From: Erythrobacteraceae bacterium CFH 75059
GTDB taxonomy: Bacteria; Pseudomonadota; Alphaproteobacteria; Sphingomonadales; Sphingomonadaceae
DNA: 64,000 nt
NCBI GenBank assembly: GCA_004331795.1
Contig: SJSR01000001.1
Coordinates: forward strand, 620,001-684,000
Direction: 5' to 3'
Positions 63,076-64,000 of the stretch are shown piece by piece. A program made the translations under genes and the position numbers. Below the pieces are notes generated by a model. The model did not search any database, was not told the DNA's origin, and saw only the letters and a program-made list of their open reading frames with translations. Position 1 is the first letter of the stretch; every line of letters begins with the position of its first letter.

Positions 63076-64000
63076 ATGTTCGGGCTGAGCGCCGCTGCCA
63101 TCGTGAGTGCCCTGCTGGCGGGAAGCACGCCTGACGCGGTTCTTGGCCCGCCACCGGCACGGGAGACGGCAGACCTACGCGGTGCGCTCGAGGCGGCCGA
63201 GCTGGCTGCCGCGGAGGCGCGGCGGCGGCAGGCGGAGCTGGAAAATCGGGCCGAGCAGGCTTCGAGCAGCGGGGAGCGGCTGCACGCCCGGATCGCGGCG
63301 CTCGCAGCCGAGCTGCAACAGGGCGAGGCGCAGGCGCTCTTCGCCGCGGCCCAGCTCGCGCGGGTCGAGAGGCGCATCGCCGGTCTCGAGAACACCCTTG
63401 CCGCAGAGCAGGCGCCTGTCGCCGGGCTGATCGCCGGACTGCAGCAGCTGGCCCGCCGCCCGGCGGTCCTGACGCTCCTGCAACCCGGAGGGCTCGACGA
63501 TGCCGTGCATCTGCGCATCATGCTCGCGCATGCCGCGCCGGTGGTGGAGCAGCGCACCCGCCGGCTGCGGCAACAGCTTCGCGAGCAGCAGGAACTGCAG
63601 GCTGCGCGCCGGCGCGCCATGGCCGACCTGCGCCTGCGTAACGAGGCGATCGCGCGCCTGCAGGCCGCGCTTGGCTCGGCGCTGCAACAGCAACGGGCCC
63701 TTGCCGCAGAGGCGCGGCAGGCGGCCTTCCGCGAGGAGGGTGCGGCACAGGAACTGGCGCGGCAGGCGCGCGACATCGGTGAACTCGTCGCCCGGGCCGA
63801 CGCGCAGGCGGCTCTGGCCGCCCGTCTGGCGGCGCTCCCCGGACCGGTCCTGCGTCCGCAGGCGGGAATCGCGGCGGCACCGGCAATTCCGGTCGTCGCT
63901 GCCACGACAGCGGGACCGGATGCGCCACGGCCGGGTGCGTATGTTCTTGCCGCAGTGGGCGAAGTCGTGGCCGGCTTCGGCGAGATCGGACCGGACGGTG
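63076..64000 (+). CDS. envC: Murein hydrolase activator EnvC-like, N-terminal part (cut by window end)
   Basis: 308 codons read without a stop from the ATG at 63076 to the window end. There is a short export or membrane segment (~3-17), then long coiled coils rich in Ala, Glu, Arg and Gln (~30-120 and ~155-245). The last visible residues (VGEVVAGFGEIGPDG) look like the start of the degenerate LytM domain. EnvC activates amidases at division. The position after rlmH is the usual alphaproteobacterial arrangement. The C-terminal LytM domain is outside the window. Confidence 0.85.
   Translation, partial: MFGLSAAAIVSALLAGSTPDAVLGPPPARETADLRGALEAAELAAAEARRRQAELENRAEQASSSGERLHARIAALAAELQQGEAQALFAAAQLARVERRIAGLENTLAAEQAPVAGLIAGLQQLARRPAVLTLLQPGGLDDAVHLRIMLAHAAPVVEQRTRRLRQQLREQQELQAARRRAMADLRLRNEAIARLQAALGSALQQQRALAAEARQAAFREEGAAQELARQARDIGELVARADAQAALAARLAALPGPVLRPQAGIAAAPAIPVVAATTAGPDAPRPGAYVLAAVGEVVAGFGEIGPDG

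Overview
The window is a GC-rich, densely packed stretch of bacterial chromosome. The gene content and order point to the Alphaproteobacteria, most likely Sphingomonadales. Indicators are popZ, a TrcR/DUF1013 cell-cycle regulator, DUF2497, DUF1192, DUF1491 and DUF6489-type proteins, an aspartate-type hemB, the series hemE-hemJ-rho-mnmE-mnmG-rsmG-parA-parB, and nadD-rsfS-rlmH-envC. I saw no tRNA, rRNA, insertion sequence, prophage or CRISPR array. About 70 protein genes are called, two of them cut by the window edges. Many neighbours overlap by 4 bp (ATGA or GTGA). Species is not determined, and all family calls come from reading the sequence without database searches.

Layout. (1) 1-6169 is a respiratory block: the 5' end of a membrane PQQ glucose dehydrogenase, a small membrane protein, a fused subunit I+III oxidase gene, a subunit II with a C-terminal haem c motif, a divergent DUF2231 gene, a CopD-like gene and the CtaG assembly factor. 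The oxidase carries several unusual substitutions at metal-ligand and proton-channel positions. (2) 6272-10425 is a four-gene signalling operon (NarX-like kinase, NarL-like regulator, CHASE3-PAS kinase, receiver-only regulator). (3) 10591-24091 is mixed housekeeping: two secreted proteins, rplM-rpsI, a phosphoesterase and lipid-kinase pair, a PCMT-like gene with a TolC-type channel and popZ, an S9 peptidase with a 2Fe-2S protein, CBS, Fe-S insertion, exonuclease III, META and SleB-type genes.

(4) 24265-29367 are all minus-strand genes (DUF1491, PaaI, hpf, dnaQ, coaE, aroE, maf, ppsR). 29699-39060 are all plus-strand (hemE, hemJ, rho, BLUF, DUF6489, mnmE, mnmG, rsmG, parA, parB). The 331-bp gap between ppsR and hemE holds DnaA-box-like sequences, three GANTC sites and an AT-rich patch, and is proposed as the chromosome replication origin. 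Two parS sites lie 5-8 kb away, next to parAB, so the window appears to contain the origin-centromere region. popZ, whose product anchors ParB-parS at the pole in Caulobacter, is 12 kb to the other side.

(5) 39079-64000 is core metabolism and maintenance: free-methionine sulfoxide reductase, a PQQ-type sugar dehydrogenase, acyl-CoA dehydrogenase, Sua5, a CarD gene, a Suv3-type helicase operon with an S4 protein and FdxA, an M23 peptidase, hemB, gamma-carbonic anhydrase, a DNA ligase and exonuclease pair, clpA, a quinone oxidoreductase, trcR, fadD, and finally nadD-rsfS-rlmH and a truncated envC.
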